From assembly GCA_007121535.1 (NCBI GenBank), contig SKKK01000290.1:1-35975 (forward strand): a stretch of DNA of 35,975 nucleotides, written 5' to 3'. A program made the position numbers and the translations under genes. The notes under the pieces were generated by a model. The model saw only the letters and a program-made list of their open reading frames with translations. It was not told the origin of the DNA and did no database searches. This document shows positions 25,751 to 34,368 of the stretch, piece after piece (the first letter of the stretch is position 1; each line of letters begins with the position of its first letter). Source of the DNA: Planctomycetaceae bacterium (GTDB lineage Bacteria > Planctomycetota > Planctomycetia > Pirellulales > Pirellulaceae).

Positions 25751-25815
25751 CCTGATCTTTCACCTAATCTGTCCTTCCCACGAGGCAGTCGAAAAAGATT
25801 AGGTGAAAGATTAGG
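25751..25815. repeat. Inverted repeat inside the hyd operon
   Basis: Arms 25751-25770 (CCTGATCTTTCACCTAATCT) and 25796-25815 pair over 20 bases with one mismatch around a 25-base loop. An extra direct copy of the CTAATCTTTCACCT box begins at 25740, offering an alternative arm. It fills the 127-base gap between the sensor kinase gene and the lone receiver gene. In the operon RNA it would fold as a long AU-rich hairpin, possibly a partial terminator or processing site. Confidence 0.75.
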
Positions 25816-25822
25816 TCTGTAC

Positions 25823-27808
25823 TCACTCCCGACGCGGCAGGACCACGGTAAAGGTGGTGCCGGTCGGACCGGCCGCGGAGTCGGCTTGGGACTGGACGCG
25901 AATGTCACCGCAATGCATCTTTACAATTCCATAAATGACAGCCAACCCCAGACCTGTGCCCTTGCCCATCGGTTTGGTGGTAAAAAACGGATCGAAGATC
26001 TTCTTCATGTTCTCTTCCGGGATGCCCGTGCCCGTATCGATGACGCTCAGCACAACTTGTTCCGCAGCCTCGCTGGTCCGGACCGTCAACGTGCCGCCCG
26101 TTTCCATCGCCGCCACGGCGTTGGATATCAAGTTGGTCAACACCTGGACGATCTGGTCGCGATCGACTTCCGCGATCGGATCGGTCAATTGGTGCTCGAC
26201 GCGAACCTCGACATCTTCGGGCAAGCGGATCGCCCGCAGGGCACGATCGACCAGATCGCGTACGTCGGCCGGATAGCGGACGACCTTGTTCTGTCGGGCG
26301 AAGTGCAGCAGACCCGCAACGATCTTTTTGCAGCGGTCCGCCTGTTCGGTGATCATCGTCAGATCGCTGCGCAGCGAGCTGTCATCGGGACAGGCGTCCA
26401 GCAGCAAATGCGAATACATCAGGACCACGCCCAACGGGTTGTTCACTTCATGGGCAATCCCAGCGGCCAACTGTCCCATGCTGGCCAGTTTTTCCGACTG
26501 AATCAGAGCATCCTGTGCCTCGGCCAACTGCCGGTTTGACGCCTCGACTTCCCGCACGGCTCCGTACAGTCGGTCGATCGTGTAGGGTAAGCACATGGTG
26601 TTTTCGGCCAACCCCTTGCAGATCGCCACGGCATGCTCTCGGCAGGTATCGTAGCCACAGGCGCCACAGTTCAATTGATCCTTCGGCGAATCCTTGCCGA
26701 TGCGAGCCATGACCTCCTGCAACTGGTCCGCCTCCGGCAAGGGGGTGCGTTGATCGTCGGCTTCGAAACCGCGGGACAGATCCAGATTCTGGGATCGCCG
26801 CAGGTTCTCCTGCCAGTGCCACTGATCGAGCGATTCCATGCGATTGCAGACGTGGAGCTGCACCAACCGGCGGCGGTTGAACAGCGGCAGCGAGTTGCGA
26901 ATACCGGGGCCGGTGATGCAGCCCTCGCAGCACAGAGCCTCCAGCAGTTTCGCGCCCAGATCGCCCGAGGCGAATTCCTGAATGGCGTCCAGGACGTGAC
27001 TGCGACCCTGGGTCGCCACGACCTCGCCGTTCATCAGATCCTCGTCGATGTTCGACGCCTGCAACAGACCGCGACCGATCGGAAACACGCCGCCCGTGCC
27101 GCCGTACGGCGGGTCAAAGGCGCACGGCTCGACCTGTCCCGGCTCCAGGCCCCGAGCATCGAAAATCTGCCGCAATTCCTCGAAGGTCAGAACCTCGTCG
27201 ACGTCCCCGGCCACCGCACGACTCGCGGCCTCGGCTTTCTTGGCGATGCAAGGTCCGATGAAGACGACGGCCAGGTCGTCGCCGTGCATCTTCCGCGCCA
27301 CGCGGGCCGTGGCCACCATCGGCGACACGATCGGCGCCAGCGAGCCGACGAATTCCGGGTAGTACTTTTCCACATAGCTGATCACGGCGGGGCACGTCGT
27401 GGCGATGAAGCCGCGGCCGTTCGTAGCGCCCAACAAACGCCGGTACTCGCGAGCGACCAAGTCGGCCCCGAAACTTACCTCCAGCACCAACGCGAACCCC
27501 AACCGCCGCAGCATTCCAGCGAGCTGCTCGTGGTTGACATCGGGAAACGCAGCAGGGAAGCTGGGCGCCAGGCAGACCGCCACGCGACGGCCGGACCGCA
27601 GCAGGCTCTCCAGTTCGCCCGTGGCGCTGCGGACTTGCTTGGCGTCCTGCGAACACACGAGCACGCAGTTGCCGCACGCGATGCAGCGCTCGTCCACCAC
27701 CTCGGCTTGGCCCGTGGCGACTCGGATCGCCTTGGCCGGGCATTCGCGGACGCACGTATAGCACATGCGGCAGCGTTCTTTTACCGTGGTGACGTAATTC
27801 GTGGACAT
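25823..27808 (-). CDS. Histidine kinase fused to an [FeFe]-hydrogenase-like sensor domain
   Basis: 661 soluble residues in this order: two [4Fe-4S] ferredoxin motifs (Cys13/16/19/23 and Cys42/45/48/52); an H-cluster domain (about 75-320); a CxxCGxxxC Fe-S domain (Cys381, 384, 389, 406); a coiled coil; HisKA with [21 protein letters not shown] (His453); HATPase with N-box [17 protein letters not shown] and GKGTGLGL. In the H-cluster domain the four cysteines expected to hold the [4Fe-4S]H part are kept (Cys139 in ATTCPA, Cys187 in GPCIAKK, Cys293 and Cys297 in CCEGC), but the catalytic loops differ from those of HydA: TTCPAVI for TSCx[12 protein letters not shown] for GASGGVMEA. This is the group C, kinase-linked sensory type of [FeFe]-hydrogenase, likely sensing H2 or redox state. 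It is 29 bases after hydA. Confidence 0.93.
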   Translation of the reverse strand: MSTNYVTTVKERCRMCYTCVRECPAKAIRVATGQAEVVDERCIACGNCVLVCSQDAKQVRSATGELESLLRSGRRVAVCLAPSFPAAFPDVNHEQLAGMLRRLGFALVLEVSFGADLVAREYRRLLGATNGRGFIATTCPAVISYVEKYYPEFVGSLAPIVSPMVATARVARKMHGDDLAVVFIGPCIAKKAEAASRAVAGDVDEVLTFEELRQIFDARGLEPGQVEPCAFDPPYGGTGGVFPIGRGLLQASNIDEDLMNGEVVATQGRSHVLDAIQEFASGDLGAKLLEALCCEGCITGPGIRNSLPLFNRRRLVQLHVCNRMESLDQWHWQENLRRSQNLDLSRGFEADDQRTPLPEADQLQEVMARIGKDSPKDQLNCGACGYDTCREHAVAICKGLAENTMCLPYTIDRLYGAVREVEASNRQLAEAQDALIQSEKLASMGQLAAGIAHEVNNPLGVVLMYSHLLLDACPDDSSLRSDLTMITEQADRCKKIVAGLLHFARQNKVVRYPADVRDLVDRALRAIRLPEDVEVRVEHQLTDPIAEVDRDQIVQVLTNLISNAVAAMETGGTLTVRTSEAAEQVVLSVIDTGTGIPEENMKKIFDPFFTTKPMGKGTGLGLAVIYGIVKMHCGDIRVQSQADSAAGPTGTTFTVVLPRRE

Positions 27809-27837
27809 GAGGATCTCCGGATAAACGCTTCGCCTCG

Positions 27838-29559
27838 CTACGCCAGCGCATCTCGCGGGACATAATGGGTATGCAGCAACTCGTGGCTCGTGTGACTCAG
27901 CGGCTGGCCGAGGAATTCATCGTACAGCCGTTTCACGGAGGCATTGTTGTGCGAGGTGCGGACCGACTCTTGTCGATCCAACTCGTACAGCCCCTGCATC
28001 CGTCTGCGGACCGCATCCACGTCGGCGCCGAAGGGCTGACCGCCGCCCGCGACGCAGCCGCCGGGGCAAGTCATGACCTCGATGAAGTGCAGATCGCTGC
28101 GGCCGTCGCGGATCTGGTCCAGCAATCGGCAGGCATTTCCCAGACCGCTGACAACGGCGACGTTCAACGTCAGCCCATCGACGTTGACGCTGGCCTGCTT
28201 GACGCCGTCCATTCCACGCACGGCGTCGACGGTAAAGGCTTCCAATTCGCGGCCTGTGACCATCCAATGCGCCGTGCGGATTGCGGCCTCCATCACGCCG
28301 CCGCTGGCGCCGAACAACTTGCCCGCCGTGGTCCGCTCGCCAAACGGCGTGTCCGCGTTCTCCGCCGGGACTTCTGCCAAATCGAGACCGTGCATGTGCA
28401 GCAGTTGGACCAGTTCGCGCGTCGTCAGGACGGCGTCGATATCCGCAACGCCATGCCGCATCATTTCCGGCCGAGCCGCCTCGAACTTCTTCGCCGTACA
28501 GGGCATGATGCTGACGCTGTAGATGTCGTGCGGATCGATCTGCTCGCGATTTGCGAAATAGCTCTTGATCACCGCGCCCATCATTTGTTGGGGACTCTTG
28601 CAGGTCGACAGGTTGCCGATCGATTCCGGATAGGACGTCTCGACAAACTTGATCCAGCCCGGTGAGCAACTGGTCAGCATGGGCAGTCGCCCGCCGTTCT
28701 GCAGCCGGTGGACCAATTCCGAAGCTTCCTCCATGATCGTCAGATCGGCGGTAAAGCTGGTGTCGAAGACGCGATCGAAGCCGAGCCGACGCAAGGCGCC
28801 GGTCATCGCTCCGGCCACGTCCGCGCCCACGGGCAGACCGAACGCCTCGCCGACGGTCACCGAGACGGCCGGGGCGTGCTGGACCACCACCCGTTTTCGC
28901 GGATCGCGCAGCGCCGCCAGCACCTCGGGGATGTGGCTCCGCTCCGCCAGCGCGCCGGTCGGGCAGACCACCACGCACTGGCCACAGTTGATACAGCCCG
29001 ATACGTTCAATCCGTCGTCAAAGGCCGTACCGATCTTGGACCGCGAGCCGCGACCGATAAAGTCGATGCAACCGACGCCTTGGACTTCTTCGCAGACTCG
29101 CACGCACTTGCCGCACAGCACGCACTTGGACGGCTCGCGCACGATCGATGGGCTGGACATGTCCATTATGTGGCGACTCTTCTCGCCCGCGTAACGACGC
29201 TGACGGACGCCCAGTTGTTGAACCAGATCCTGCAACTGGCAGTCCTGGTTGCGGGTGCAATACAGGCAGTCGTCCGGATGGTTGGCCACCAACAGTTCGA
29301 CGATCGTCCGCCGTGCGAGAACGGCGCGTGCGGAATGCGTACGGACTTTGGTGGGCTGCGTGACGGGATAAGCGCAACTGGGAATCAGCCCCCGTTGGCC
29401 TTCGATCTCCACGACGCACATCCGGCAGGCGCCGCTGGGCAACAAGCCTTCCAGGTGGCACAGCGTGGGGACCTGGACACCGGCTCGCCGCAACGTCTGC
29501 AACAACATTTCTCCGGGCTCTGCTTCGAACGGCCGACCGTTGATTTCAATCGTGACCAT
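27838..29559 (-). CDS. hydA: [FeFe]-hydrogenase catalytic subunit, NAD-linked multisubunit type
   Basis: The 573-residue subunit carries the H-cluster. N-terminal [2Fe-2S] domain (Cys34, 45, 48, 62), then the His/Cys cluster segment HPDDCLYCTRNQDC (94-107), two [4Fe-4S] motifs (Cys146-156 and Cys189-199), then the H domain with L1 TSCSPGW (296-302), L2 MPCTAKK (352-358), L3 FGASGGVMEA (416-425) and TCPGGCVAGGGQP (498-509; Cys498, Cys502). The C-terminal small-subunit-like tail (SVKRLYDEFLGQPLSHTSHELLHTHY) is present. The ATG at 29557-29559 has GAGAGGA seven bases upstream; the frame runs on to 29883 only within the hydB 3' end. With hydB and hydC it forms a trimer of the electron-bifurcating or NAD(P)-dependent type. 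Confidence 0.97.
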   Translation of the reverse strand: MVTIEINGRPFEAEPGEMLLQTLRRAGVQVPTLCHLEGLLPSGACRMCVVEIEGQRGLIPSCAYPVTQPTKVRTHSARAVLARRTIVELLVANHPDDCLYCTRNQDCQLQDLVQQLGVRQRRYAGEKSRHIMDMSSPSIVREPSKCVLCGKCVRVCEEVQGVGCIDFIGRGSRSKIGTAFDDGLNVSGCINCGQCVVVCPTGALAERSHIPEVLAALRDPRKRVVVQHAPAVSVTVGEAFGLPVGADVAGAMTGALRRLGFDRVFDTSFTADLTIMEEASELVHRLQNGGRLPMLTSCSPGWIKFVETSYPESIGNLSTCKSPQQMMGAVIKSYFANREQIDPHDIYSVSIMPCTAKKFEAARPEMMRHGVADIDAVLTTRELVQLLHMHGLDLAEVPAENADTPFGERTTAGKLFGASGGVMEAAIRTAHWMVTGRELEAFTVDAVRGMDGVKQASVNVDGLTLNVAVVSGLGNACRLLDQIRDGRSDLHFIEVMTCPGGCVAGGGQPFGADVDAVRRRMQGLYELDRQESVRTSHNNASVKRLYDEFLGQPLSHTSHELLHTHYVPRDALA

Positions 29560-29588
29560 GCGTGTTCCTCTCTCGTTGACGGTTGTCC

Positions 29589-31580
29589 TCAATTTTTCAG
29601 CACCGCGCCCGGCTTGCAGACGTCCAAGCAAGTTCCACAGCCGATGCACTTGTCGGCGACGATGTAATGCAGTTGTTTCGGCGAACCGACGATCGCGTCC
29701 GTCGGGCACTTCTTGGCGCACAACGTACAGCCCTTGCACCTGTCCGGGTCGATCGTAAAGGTCAGCAATTCGGCACACACCCCCGCCGGACAATGGCGTT
29801 CGTAGATATGCGATTCGTACTCGTCGCGGAAGAACCGCAACGTGCTGAGCACCGGGTTCGGAGCGGTCATCCCCAGCCCGCACAGGCTGGCGTCGCGGAT
29901 CGTCTCGGCCAAGTCCTGCAAGTGCAGCACGCTGTGGAACCGCTCCAGAGCATCAATGCCCTTCTCACGCTGCCGGCCCCGCGTGATCCGCTGCAGGATC
30001 TCCAGCATGCGCCGCGTGCCTTCGCGGCAGGGAATGCACTTGCCGCAGCTCTCGCGCTGGATGAAGTCCATGAAGAACATGGCCACGTCGACCATGCAGT
30101 TGTCTTCATCCATCACCACCAGACCGCCGGACCCCATCATGGCGCCCACCGTCTTCAAGGACTCGTAGTCGATATCGATGTCCAGGTGCTGCTCAGGGAT
30201 GCAGCCGCCGGAAGGACCGCCGATCTGTACGGCTTTGTATTGCCGCCCGTCGGGAATGCCACCGCCTACGTTGAACACGATCTGCCGGACCGTCGTACCC
30301 ATCGCGACTTCGACCAAGCCCGTGCGGGCGACCTTTCCGGACAGGGCGAACACTTTCGTGCCTTTGCTGGTGGGGGTGCCCAGGCTGCTAAACCATTCGG
30401 CGCCGCGATCGACCAGCATCGGCACGTTGGCCAGCGTCTCGACGTTGTTGATGATCGTCGGCTTGCCGAACAGCCCTTTCAACGCAGGAAACGGCGGACG
30501 GGGGCGAGGCATCCCGCGGCGGCCTTCGATGCTGTGGATCAGCGCCGTCTCTTCGCCGCACACGAACGCTCCGGCCCCCATCTTGATTGCGATCTGCAGG
30601 TTGAAATCGGTGCCCAAAATGTTCTCGCCCAGCAGCCGATTCGCCTCGGCCTGGGCCAGAGCCACTTGCAAGCGTTTGATCGCCAGCGGATATTCGGCGC
30701 GGATGTAGATATAGGCTTTCGTCGCACCGATCGCATAGGCGGCGATCACCATGCCTTCGACCAACCGGTGCGGGTCGCTTTCGATCACCGCCCGATCCAT
30801 GAAAGCGCCCGGATCTCCCTCGTCGGCGTTGCAGATCAGATACTTGCCATCGCTCTTCGCCATGCAAGCGAACTTCCACTTCGTGCCCGTGGGAAACCCG
30901 CCGCCGCCTCGGCCTCGCAAGCCGCTGGCTTCCACCAGTTCGCAGACCTGGGCCGGCGTGTACTGCCGTACCATCTTGGCCAGCGCCTGGTAGCCGCCGT
31001 GGGCGATGTACTCGTCGATCTGAGCCGGGTCGATCAAGCCGCAGTTGGCCAGCACCCAACGCGTCTGCGGCGCGAAGAACGGATGCTCGTCCAGAAACGG
31101 TACGTCGTCCCACGGCTTCAGCGTGGCATGGCGATGCTGGGCAAGTGCCAGCTTGTCCGGGATCTGGCCGACCAGCACTGCGTCCAACAAGCCGTTGACT
31201 TTGTCCTTGGTAACCTGCTGGAACATGACGCGCGTGCGGCCCGGAATTTGGATATCGACCAGCGGTTCGGCCGAGCACAAACCGATGCAGCCGACTTTGA
31301 TCACGTCGGCTTTGACTTCGTGGAGATCGAGATAGGCACGGATGACGTCCAGCGTCTCCTGAGCGCCGGCCCCCAAGCCGCATGTGCCCGCGCCCACGAA
31401 GATGGCCGGCCGCACCAGGCGGTCGCGCCGCAGTTCGGCAATGCGGTCTTCCCATTGCTGGCGCACCGCTTGGTCCTGCGAGCCGTCGTCGTCCAACAGC
31501 CAGGAGAGAAGTTCGGGATAGGTGGCAAACGCCGCCGCAGTCGCCGGCGCGGTGCGCCTGTCAAGCAGCTTGGTCGTCAT
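29589..31580 (-). CDS. hydB: Hydrogenase NADH-binding flavoprotein subunit (NuoF-like)
   Basis: 663 residues: an N-terminal thioredoxin-like Fe-S domain (Cys67, Cys98, Cys102), a NuoF core with the FMN/NADH-binding glycine loop GRGGGGFPTGTKW (223-235), CNADEGDPGAFMDR (250-263) and GAGAFVCGEETALI, the N3-type [4Fe-4S] site Cys512/515/518 and Cys567, and two C-terminal [4Fe-4S] ferredoxin motifs (Cys615-625 and Cys645-655). This is the fused form typical of HydB in HydABC hydrogenases, which passes electrons between NAD(H), ferredoxin and HydA. Its start lies inside the hydC 3' end (20-base overlap), and hydA follows after 29 bases. Confidence 0.96.
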   Translation of the reverse strand: MTTKLLDRRTAPATAAAFATYPELLSWLLDDDGSQDQAVRQQWEDRIAELRRDRLVRPAIFVGAGTCGLGAGAQETLDVIRAYLDLHEVKADVIKVGCIGLCSAEPLVDIQIPGRTRVMFQQVTKDKVNGLLDAVLVGQIPDKLALAQHRHATLKPWDDVPFLDEHPFFAPQTRWVLANCGLIDPAQIDEYIAHGGYQALAKMVRQYTPAQVCELVEASGLRGRGGGGFPTGTKWKFACMAKSDGKYLICNADEGDPGAFMDRAVIESDPHRLVEGMVIAAYAIGATKAYIYIRAEYPLAIKRLQVALAQAEANRLLGENILGTDFNLQIAIKMGAGAFVCGEETALIHSIEGRRGMPRPRPPFPALKGLFGKPTIINNVETLANVPMLVDRGAEWFSSLGTPTSKGTKVFALSGKVARTGLVEVAMGTTVRQIVFNVGGGIPDGRQYKAVQIGGPSGGCIPEQHLDIDIDYESLKTVGAMMGSGGLVVMDEDNCMVDVAMFFMDFIQRESCGKCIPCREGTRRMLEILQRITRGRQREKGIDALERFHSVLHLQDLAETIRDASLCGLGMTAPNPVLSTLRFFRDEYESHIYERHCPAGVCAELLTFTIDPDRCKGCTLCAKKCPTDAIVGSPKQLHYIVADKCIGCGTCLDVCKPGAVLKN

Positions 31581-32073
31581 GTTTCGCGGCCTTCTTTCGA
31601 TAGGAGTCCAGAATCTTGATCACCGACTGGGGCGTTACGCTGGCATGGAACACGTCGTTGATGCAAATCACCGGGGCCAGTCCGCAAGCGCCGATACAGG
31701 CGACCACCTCCAAACTGAACATTCGGTCGCGGCTCGTCTGGCCTGCATCGATCTTCAGCTCGCGTTTGATCGCCTCGAACACGGCGGCCGAGCCCTTGAC
31801 ATGACAGGCCGTGCCGCGGCAGACCTGCACGTGATAGCGGCCCTGGGGCTGGAAGCGGAATTGGTTGTAAAAGGTAGCCACGCCGTAGATCTTGCTGGTC
31901 GGCAAATCCAGGTGCTGGCCGATCCGCACGATGGCGGGCCGCGACAAATATCCATGATGCTCCTGGACTTCCTGCAGCAAGGGAATCAACGATTCGCGCC
32001 GCGCAAGCGGATATTCGGCCAGGATCGATTCGAGGTCCGGTTCGGGCGTGGTTTCAGGTAGGACGACAATCAC
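31561..32073 (-). CDS. hydC: Hydrogenase [2Fe-2S] subunit (NuoE-like)
   Basis: 170 residues with the thioredoxin-like [2Fe-2S] fold: Cys85-x4-Cys90 (CRGTACHVKG) and Cys126-x3-Cys130 (CIGACGLAP), preceded by the helical NuoE domain (LIPLLQEVQEHHGYL, TSKIYGVATFYNQF). It is the first gene of the hydrogenase operon. The proposed start is GTG at 32071-32073, with GGAG eight bases upstream and about 50 bases after the predicted sigma-54 transcription start. The frame continues upstream to 32199, but that would put the promoter inside the gene, and the extra residues do not look like NuoE. Confidence 0.94.
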   Translation of the reverse strand: MIVVLPETTPEPDLESILAEYPLARRESLIPLLQEVQEHHGYLSRPAIVRIGQHLDLPTSKIYGVATFYNQFRFQPQGRYHVQVCRGTACHVKGSAAVFEAIKRELKIDAGQTSRDRMFSLEVVACIGACGLAPVICINDVFHASVTPQSVIKILDSYRKKAAKHDDQAA

Positions 32074-32135
32074 CAAAAAGACTCCACACACATAGGTTGC
32101 AACAGCGAGTCGGAAAACGCGCTTTCCTGTTATAC

Positions 32136-32150
32136 GCAAGCCTTGTGCCA
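32136..32150 (-). promoter_or_regulatory. Sigma-54 (-24/-12) promoter of the hydCBA operon
   Basis: On the minus strand the sequence is TGGCACAAGGCTTGC, preceded by TTT: a TGGCAC-N5-TTGC match with exact GG/GC spacing. Predicted transcription start near 32124, about 50 bases before the hydC GTG. It faces the divergent kinase/sigma-54 activator pair, which is the usual arrangement for an activator and its target. Confidence 0.88.
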
Positions 32151-32232
32151 AAACCCCCGACTTCGTGGAATTGCAAGGCAGCGGCGGCATTTGCCGCACG
32201 GGACCATGGTAGAAACAACGGGAATTTCGGGC

Positions 32233-32247
32233 CGGAAACGGTTTCCG
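32233..32247. promoter_or_regulatory. Palindromic operator, candidate activator binding site
   Basis: CGGAAAC-G-GTTTCCG is a perfect 15-base inverted repeat centred about 115 bases upstream of the predicted hydC start, in the range where sigma-54 activators bind, and about 45 bases upstream of the -35 box of the divergent kinase promoter. A looser copy with the same half-sites, GGAAA-N6-TTTCC, lies at 32112-32127 across the predicted start. Confidence 0.55.
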
Positions 32248-32283
32248 AGTACACGCGGCGGCGGATTCGGGGATGGTGGATCA

Positions 32284-32312
32284 TTGACAACAGGAGGCTC
32301 GCGGTGTATAGT
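32284..32312 (+). promoter_or_regulatory. Sigma-70 promoter for the right kinase/activator pair
   Basis: TTGACA (32284-32289), 17 bases, TATAGT (32307-32312): one base from full consensus. Transcription would start near 32319, 55 bases before the ATG. The regulators would therefore be made constitutively, with the divergent hyd operon under sigma-54. The divergent gap 32074-32373 also holds the sigma-54 promoter and the operator. Confidence 0.8.
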
Positions 32313-32373
32313 TCGGCAATACACTGTATGACGCGGACGGGTCGGGCCCTCCGCCAAGAAGGGTCCTCGCTCT

Positions 32374-34347
32374 ATGACCATCCGACTAAAACTGACCATC
32401 TTGTCAATCGCTGGCATCCTGGTTGCCAACGCCCTCGTTTCTTTGGCGGCCCTCTCGTATCTGCAATCCGCGTGGCTGCGCGAGGTCCAAAACCGCGTGC
32501 AACTGGACCTTCGATCGGCACGCGCCCTGTACGAGGGCCGCGCTCAGCACGTGGCAGGCTACTTACAGGCAGCCGCGCTGAACCCCGAGATTCTCGCCGC
32601 TATGAGTGGCACAGGTTACCCTGAAAGAAGGGTGCAGCAGCGACTTCAGCAGGTGCGCCGAATCGGTACGATGGACTTTCTCTCGCTGCTGGACGCTGAC
32701 GGTCGCGTTTTCATGGGCGCCGAACCCGGGGCCGCGATCGGGGACGATCTGTCACACAATGCGGTGATTGCCGCAGCGATCAGCACGCTGCAACCTGCCA
32801 CCGGAACCCTGCGAGTCCCCGAGGCGACGCTCCGACGAATCGGCGACTCACTGGCCGCTCGAGCCCGCATCGATCTGATCCCCACCCGCGAAGCGGAACC
32901 GACGACGGAGACCACCAGTTCCGATGGCTTGGTTCTTGTAGCCGCCGTTCCTTTGCTGGATGCACGCGGCGCGCTCCAAGGGTTGCTGTACGGCGGGGAT
33001 CTGCTGAACGGGCGAAACGATTTGGTGGATTCGATCCGTGACGCCGTGTTCTGCTCGCCGATCGATGATGCCCCATCGCTGGACACGGTGACGATCTTCC
33101 TGGGAGACGTTCGGATCGCAACCAATGTCCGCCAAGCCGACGGGCAACGGGCGATTGGGACAAGGATGAGTCGAAAAGTGGCCGAGGAGGTATTGGAGCG
33201 CGGCGAGGTCTGGACGCGCCCGGCCTTTGTCGTCAACGACTGGTACGTCACGGCCTACGAACCGATTTGGGATCCCGAGCGCCAAGTCGTCGGTTCGCTG
33301 TACGTTGGGTTGTTGCAGGCGCCTTTCCAGCAGCGGCGCAACACGCTGGTGGGCGTGGTGTCGCTGATGGTGCTGTCGGGCACCGTGGCCTGCTTTCTGC
33401 TGATCTACTTCATGAACTACCTGGTGTTGCGACCGGCCAGCAAGGTGATCGAGATGGCTGGCCGTGTGATCCAAGGCGATCTGACGGCGCGGGTCGGAAT
33501 GCGGCCGCCCGGCGAGATCGGCGTACTGTGTCAGTCGGTCGATCAGATGGCGGACGCGTTGGCCGAACGCGAACAGCAATTAAAGGCCGCCACCGGCAAG
33601 CAATTGCACCGCAGCGAAAAGCTGGCCTCGCTCGGTCGCCTGGCGGCCGGTGTCGCCCACGAAATCAACAACCCGCTGACCGGCGTGCTGACGTTCGCCC
33701 ACCTGATGAAGGAAAAGCCCAATATGGACGACCAGGATCTACAGGATCTGGATCTGATCATCCACGAAACCACGCGAGCCGCAGAGATCGTCCGCGGCCT
33801 GCTGGACTTTTCCCGCGAGCGAGCGTCGATCAAGGAACCGCTGAATCTGAACGAAGTGATCGCGCGAACCATTCGCTTGATCCGCAACCAGAAGCTTTTC
33901 GAACGTATCGCGATCGACGAGGATCTGGCCAACGATCTGCCGGACATCGAAGGGGACATGAACCAGTTGCAGCAGGTGCTGCTGAACCTGTCGCTGAACG
34001 CCTGCGAGGCCATGCCGACGGGCGGCACGCTGACGTTACGCACGCGCAGCCAGCAGCGCGGGGTGATGGTGATCCTGGAGGACACCGGCGGCGGCATCGA
34101 CCCGGAGCATCTCGAACGCGTATTCGACCCCTTCTTCACCACCAAGCCCGTCGGCAAAGGCACGGGGTTGGGGTTGAGCGTCAGCTACGGGATCGTCCAG
34201 CAACACGGCGGCACGATCGAGGTTGACAGCGAACTGGGGCGCGGCACCACTTTCACCCTCGTTTTCCCCGCACTGGGTCAAGAGCCTGTCGCGGCGACCG
34301 CAGACTCGGTTCCCCGCGAGCATCCGTTCCTGGCAACGGCCGACTAG
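32374..34347 (+). CDS. Membrane sensor histidine kinase with periplasmic Cache-like domain, right pair
   Basis: 657 residues: transmembrane helix about 8-28, a large periplasmic region (about 30-322) that looks like a double Cache sensor (N-terminal helix VQLDLRSARALYEGRAQHVAGYLQ split over two turns, FLSLLDADGRVFMGAEPG, and the terminal VVGSLYVGL), second transmembrane helix about 324-347, HAMP, HisKA with SEKLASLGRLAAGVAHEINNP (His429) and HATPase with LNLSLNACEAMPTGG, DTGGGID and GKGTGLGLS. Cache domains usually bind small extracellular molecules; the ligand is not predictable. It lies divergent from hydC and 21 bases upstream of its activator partner. Confidence 0.93.
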   Translation: MTIRLKLTILSIAGILVANALVSLAALSYLQSAWLREVQNRVQLDLRSARALYEGRAQHVAGYLQAAALNPEILAAMSGTGYPERRVQQRLQQVRRIGTMDFLSLLDADGRVFMGAEPGAAIGDDLSHNAVIAAAISTLQPATGTLRVPEATLRRIGDSLAARARIDLIPTREAEPTTETTSSDGLVLVAAVPLLDARGALQGLLYGGDLLNGRNDLVDSIRDAVFCSPIDDAPSLDTVTIFLGDVRIATNVRQADGQRAIGTRMSRKVAEEVLERGEVWTRPAFVVNDWYVTAYEPIWDPERQVVGSLYVGLLQAPFQQRRNTLVGVVSLMVLSGTVACFLLIYFMNYLVLRPASKVIEMAGRVIQGDLTARVGMRPPGEIGVLCQSVDQMADALAEREQQLKAATGKQLHRSEKLASLGRLAAGVAHEINNPLTGVLTFAHLMKEKPNMDDQDLQDLDLIIHETTRAAEIVRGLLDFSRERASIKEPLNLNEVIARTIRLIRNQKLFERIAIDEDLANDLPDIEGDMNQLQQVLLNLSLNACEAMPTGGTLTLRTRSQQRGVMVILEDTGGGIDPEHLERVFDPFFTTKPVGKGTGLGLSVSYGIVQQHGGTIEVDSELGRGTTFTLVFPALGQEPVAATADSVPREHPFLATAD

Positions 34348-34368
34348 TGACAACATGTGAGAATCCCT

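Noticed and set aside
25823-27808. A second catalytic hydrogenase
   Set aside because: Catalytic loops L1 and L3 are not of the enzyme type and the domain is fused to a complete histidine kinase, so a sensor is more likely.
29560-29883. N-terminal extension of HydA
   Set aside because: This is hydB coding sequence read in another frame; a good ribosome site precedes the ATG at 29559.
29583-31619. Long plus-strand frame of 678 residues opposite hydB
   Set aside because: It is a high-GC shadow of hydB with no recognisable domain; hydB on the minus strand has complete family motifs.
32074-32199. Longer HydC start
   Set aside because: It would include the sigma-54 promoter and the predicted transcription start inside the gene and adds residues not seen in NuoE-like proteins.
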